NCBI RefSeq assembly: GCF_008830225.1
Contig: NZ_WAIE01000006.1
Location: 1-64,000, forward strand
DNA: 64,000 nucleotides
Origin: Pseudodesulfovibrio senegalensis
GTDB lineage: Bacteria > Desulfobacterota > Desulfovibrionia > Desulfovibrionales > Desulfovibrionaceae
Direction: 5' to 3'
Positions within the stretch are counted from its first letter, which is position 1. Each line of letters opens with the position of its first letter. Positions 63,603 to 64,000 of this stretch are shown here, in pieces. Position numbers and translations under genes: made by a program. The notes under the pieces were generated by a model that was given only the letters and a program-made list of their open reading frames with translations, was not told where the DNA came from and did not search any database.

Positions 63603-64000
63603 TTACAGGCTGACGATGTCTTCCTGTTTCTCCGTAAGCAGGAATTTGCCGTCCTCGATCCATTTCTTGAGTTCATCCGCGATTTCCAGCGACATGGAAT
63701 AACTGGTCACCGGAACCGTGGGCGTGGACTTGCCGTTCAGCTCAATCTCGCCGGACTTGAGTTCCTCCATGGTCACATGGCCCAAAACGCGCGGCAGGCC
63801 GTTGGGATAATCATAGCCGTAATCCTTGATGGGCATCTGGATGTCCGCATCGGAAACGCCGGTGAACCAGGCCATTTCCTCGTTGAGCACGGGAATGGGA
63901 ATACCCACGCCCATGGACAGCGAGCAGCCGTAGCCCACGATGCTGACGGCGCGCACATAGCGCGGCTTCATCTGCTTGAGGTCGCCCTTGAGCATGAGGG
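63603..64000 (-). CDS. DUF39/HcyBio-family sulfur-transfer protein, C-terminal part
   Basis: The last 132 residues of a gene that continues beyond the right window edge. MKPRYVRAVSIVGYGCSLSMGVGIPIPVLNEEMAWFTGVSDADI matches the DUF39 (HcyBio) family. Family members in methanogens and sulfate reducers insert sulfide into aspartate semialdehyde to make homocysteine. A conserved Cys in GYGCSL is visible. The remainder of the domain, and whether CBS or ferredoxin domains are present, cannot be seen. An internal ATG at 63995 is unlikely to be the real start. Confidence 0.85.
   Translation of the reverse strand, partial: LMLKGDLKQMKPRYVRAVSIVGYGCSLSMGVGIPIPVLNEEMAWFTGVSDADIQMPIKDYGYDYPNGLPRVLGHVTMEELKSGEIELNGKSTPTVPVTSYSMSLEIADELKKWIEDGKFLLTEKQEDIVSL

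Overview
The window looks like a chromosomal segment of a high-GC sulfate reducer of the Desulfovibrionaceae (Desulfobacterota). The clearest pointer is a short-chain flavodoxin whose FMN loops ([33 protein letters not shown]) closely resemble Desulfovibrio flavodoxin. Rubrerythrin, YedE-type selenium genes, a DUF39 sulfur-transfer protein and a PglB-type oligosaccharyltransferase fit this. No rRNA, tRNA, CRISPR array, transposase or phage gene was seen.

Layout. 1-693 is gene-free. 694-5410 (+) is a translation block: hisS, aspS, def, fmt. 5.4-9.3 kb holds small exported proteins, a methyltransferase, a solute-binding protein and a free-standing PocR-type sensor. 9.5-12 kb (+) is a tightly overlapping trio: YitT-like, SAM hydrolase (DUF62), cobS. 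12.3-18.3 kb holds a periplasmic cyclophilin, an NhaC-type and an NhaB-type Na+/H+ antiporter, and a glycosyltransferase. 18.4-26.4 kb (-) is a protein-glycosylation locus: PglA-like and PglC-like glycan starters, a universal stress protein, GspL/M/N-like secretion proteins, an STT3/PglB oligosaccharyltransferase and a DegT aminotransferase. 26.8-36.2 kb (-, mostly) is envelope and stress: HtrA, HtpX, flavodoxin, OmpA and FecR lipid/periplasm proteins, YifB, catalase and rubrerythrin. 37-40 kb has htpG and a MerR regulator. 40.4-43.4 kb (+) is a selenium/sulfur-trafficking cluster (YedE, TusA, DUF3343, an NAD(P)HX-dehydratase-like kinase, DUF1858). 43.6-45.7 kb has an Lrp regulator next to alanine dehydrogenase. 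45.7-50.3 kb holds an HD-GYP protein, a chemoreceptor and an EamA exporter. 50.5-57.2 kb (-) is a run of a degenerate CCA-enzyme-like HD protein, pyrC, pyrB, an amidohydrolase and a radical SAM protein. 57.4-59.6 kb has nadE and a WbuC cupin. 59.6-63.5 kb (-) is pabA-pabB-pabC and a geranylgeranyl-reductase-like flavoprotein. The right edge cuts a DUF39 gene.

Between genes there are several families of modular, palindromic repeats (at about 5.4, 11.97, 12.13, 14.98, 26.5, 36.94, 37.1, 50.35, 53.2 and 54.3 kb). They often sit at operon ends. Two of them form hairpins directly against the Shine-Dalgarno sequences of pyrB and pyrC. The best-defined regulatory site is a perfect 17-bp palindrome that exactly fills the -35/-10 spacer of the flavodoxin promoter. 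The most unusual gene arrangement is the coupling of GspLMN-like proteins, with GspL lacking its usual cytoplasmic domain, to the N-glycosylation enzyme.
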